Shown piece by piece: positions 41,055 through 41,602 of a DNA stretch of 41,602 nt. Source of the DNA: Rhodovibrio sodomensis (GTDB lineage: Bacteria; Pseudomonadota; Alphaproteobacteria; Kiloniellales; Rhodovibrionaceae). The notes under the pieces are model-generated. The model made no database searches, was not told the origin of the DNA, and saw only the letters and a program-made list of their open reading frames with translations. Position 1 is the stretch's first letter, and each line of letters begins with the position of its first letter. A program made the position numbers and the translations under genes. The stretch is taken from the NCBI RefSeq assembly GCF_016583645.1, contig NZ_NRRL01000035.1, forward strand, positions 1-41,602, written 5' to 3'.

Positions 41055-41154
41055 GCGATCCACAGGCCCGGCCGAACAGGCCGGCCGACCGCGCGCCCCC
41101 AGTCGCGCGCCGTAGGTCGGCCGGCCGTCGGTGAGGCCGGGCCTTGTGGATCGC
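41055..41154. repeat. Long imperfect inverted repeat upstream of istA
   Basis: gcgatccacaggcccggcc (from 41055) pairs with ggccgggccttgtggatcgc (to 41154), and ggccggccgaccgcgcgc pairs with gcgcgccgtaggtcggccggcc nearer the centre. This makes a hairpin with arms of more than 40 bases and a few bulges. It lies between the presumed IS21 left end and istA and could shield the transposase from outside transcription. Confidence 0.65.
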
Positions 41155-41262
41155 GCTGGCCCCGGTGGATCCGTCTTTTCGGGTGGAAACTGGCCGGTGC
41201 GGATCGTTAGGGCGACCGCAGGAAAAACAAGAACTCTGTCGATCAAGTCGATGGAGGTGCGG

Positions 41263-41602
41263 TTGCCCGGTAGACCCATCACCGACCAGCAGAAGGCACT
41301 CTATATGCGTGAACGCAAGCATCACAACCAGGCCGTCGCCGCCGCGCGCGCGGGCATGAGCGAGCGTACCGCCCGGCGGCATGAGAAAGACCCGCGCAAG
41401 CCCTCCGAGCGCCAGACCGCGCGCGGGCGGACCGTGCCGGATCCCTTGGCCGGGGTCTGGGAAAGCGAGCTCGTGCCGATGCTGGAACGGGACCCCAGTC
41501 TCAAGCCGGTCACGCTGATGCACTACCTGATGCGCAATCATCCGGAGAGCTTTCCCGACCAGGAGGTCCGCCGGACCCTGGAGCGGCGCGTGCGCGATTG
41601 GC
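41263..41602 (+). CDS. istA: IS21-family transposase IstA, N-terminal part
   Basis: The first 113 codons of an IS21-type transposase, cut by the window edge. PGRPITDQQKALYMRERKHH is the family opening. The helix-turn-helix NQAVAAARAGMSERTARRHEK follows, then DPLAGVWESELVPMLERDPSL and the second helix-turn-helix with EVRRTLERRVRDW. I chose TTG 41263, giving the family start MPGRP, because GGAGGT lies five bases before it; ATG 41251 in frame would place the ribosome-binding sequence inside the gene. The DDE domain and the helper gene istB would follow outside the window. Confidence 0.88.
   Translation, partial: MPGRPITDQQKALYMRERKHHNQAVAAARAGMSERTARRHEKDPRKPSERQTARGRTVPDPLAGVWESELVPMLERDPSLKPVTLMHYLMRNHPESFPDQEVRRTLERRVRDW

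Larger units (their letters stand above)
40990..41602 (+). mobile_element. IS21-family insertion sequence, left part only
   Basis: An IS21-type istA gene begins at 41263 and the window ends inside it. The upstream part has TGT at 40990 (tgttctgcgacaac), the usual first bases of IS21-family ends. Repeated ccggtga motifs follow (ccggtgagcgtcagcc near 41012 and ccggtgacggctggc near 41035), as in the multiple terminal repeats of this family. The exact end is inferred; the right end and target duplication lie outside the window. Confidence 0.6.

Noticed and set aside
1..41602. CRISPR arrays, rRNA or tRNA genes
   Set aside because: No regularly spaced direct repeats with unique spacers, and no cloverleaf or rRNA signature was seen on either strand.

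Overview
The window is very GC-rich, with G or C at almost every third codon position. It reads as a chromosomal segment of an alphaproteobacterium, probably Rhodospirillales. The markers for this are a ChpT-type histidine phosphotransferase, a DUF3553 protein, a plant-like class II DAHP synthase, a COQ10/RatA protein beside a UbiA-type prenyltransferase, and an FdsGB-FdsA formate dehydrogenase. The large Na+/H+ antiporter would suit a salt-exposed lifestyle, but the species assignment is inference only. Most of the window is ordinary housekeeping and metabolism. The accessory material is one complete IS630-family element (about 27.1-28.2 kb), the start of an IS21-family element at the right edge, and several palindromic repeats.

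Left part (1-9.3 kb, all minus strand): cytochrome bd quinol oxidase (cydA, cydB running off the left edge), preceded by a malonyltransferase-like protein that has lost its catalytic serine. Next comes a cassette running antiporter -> FecR-domain protein -> CHASE2 class III nucleotide cyclase. The antiporter carries a C-terminal cyclic-nucleotide-binding-like domain, so a cyclase and a possible cNMP effector sit in one unit. The antiporter has a -10-like element almost touching its ATG, which suggests leaderless mRNA.

Centre-left (9.5-20.7 kb): a plus-strand YbbA/YbbP-like ABC exporter whose ATPase is fused to its permease by an apparent one-base deletion, then an RND efflux pair (periplasmic adaptor and pump). 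Facing these on the minus strand is an Entner-Doudoroff pair (KDG kinase, KDPG aldolase) joined by TGATG overlaps and preceded by two short overlapping ORFs. A tiny membrane ORF with a strong terminator and an SDR protein with a degenerate active site follow.

Centre (20.8-26.8 kb, plus strand): succinate-semialdehyde dehydrogenase, glutathione reductase, class II DAHP synthase and nicotinate phosphoribosyltransferase. The repeat and IS630 zone follows. Beyond it are a DUF2189 membrane protein, a small Cys-rich protein, a second SDR, a TA-flanked palindromic repeat beside a histidine-kinase remnant, COQ10, a UbiA-family enzyme and a ceramidase-family membrane protein.

Right part (33.2-41.6 kb): NAD-dependent formate dehydrogenase with fused gamma/beta subunits, DUF3553, ChpT (cell-cycle phosphorelay), a PAS_5 protein, and a ferric-iron-binding periplasmic protein with a Fur-box-like dyad upstream and a textbook terminator downstream. 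The window closes with a lipoprotein gene whose start appears to have been cut off by the IS21-family insertion.
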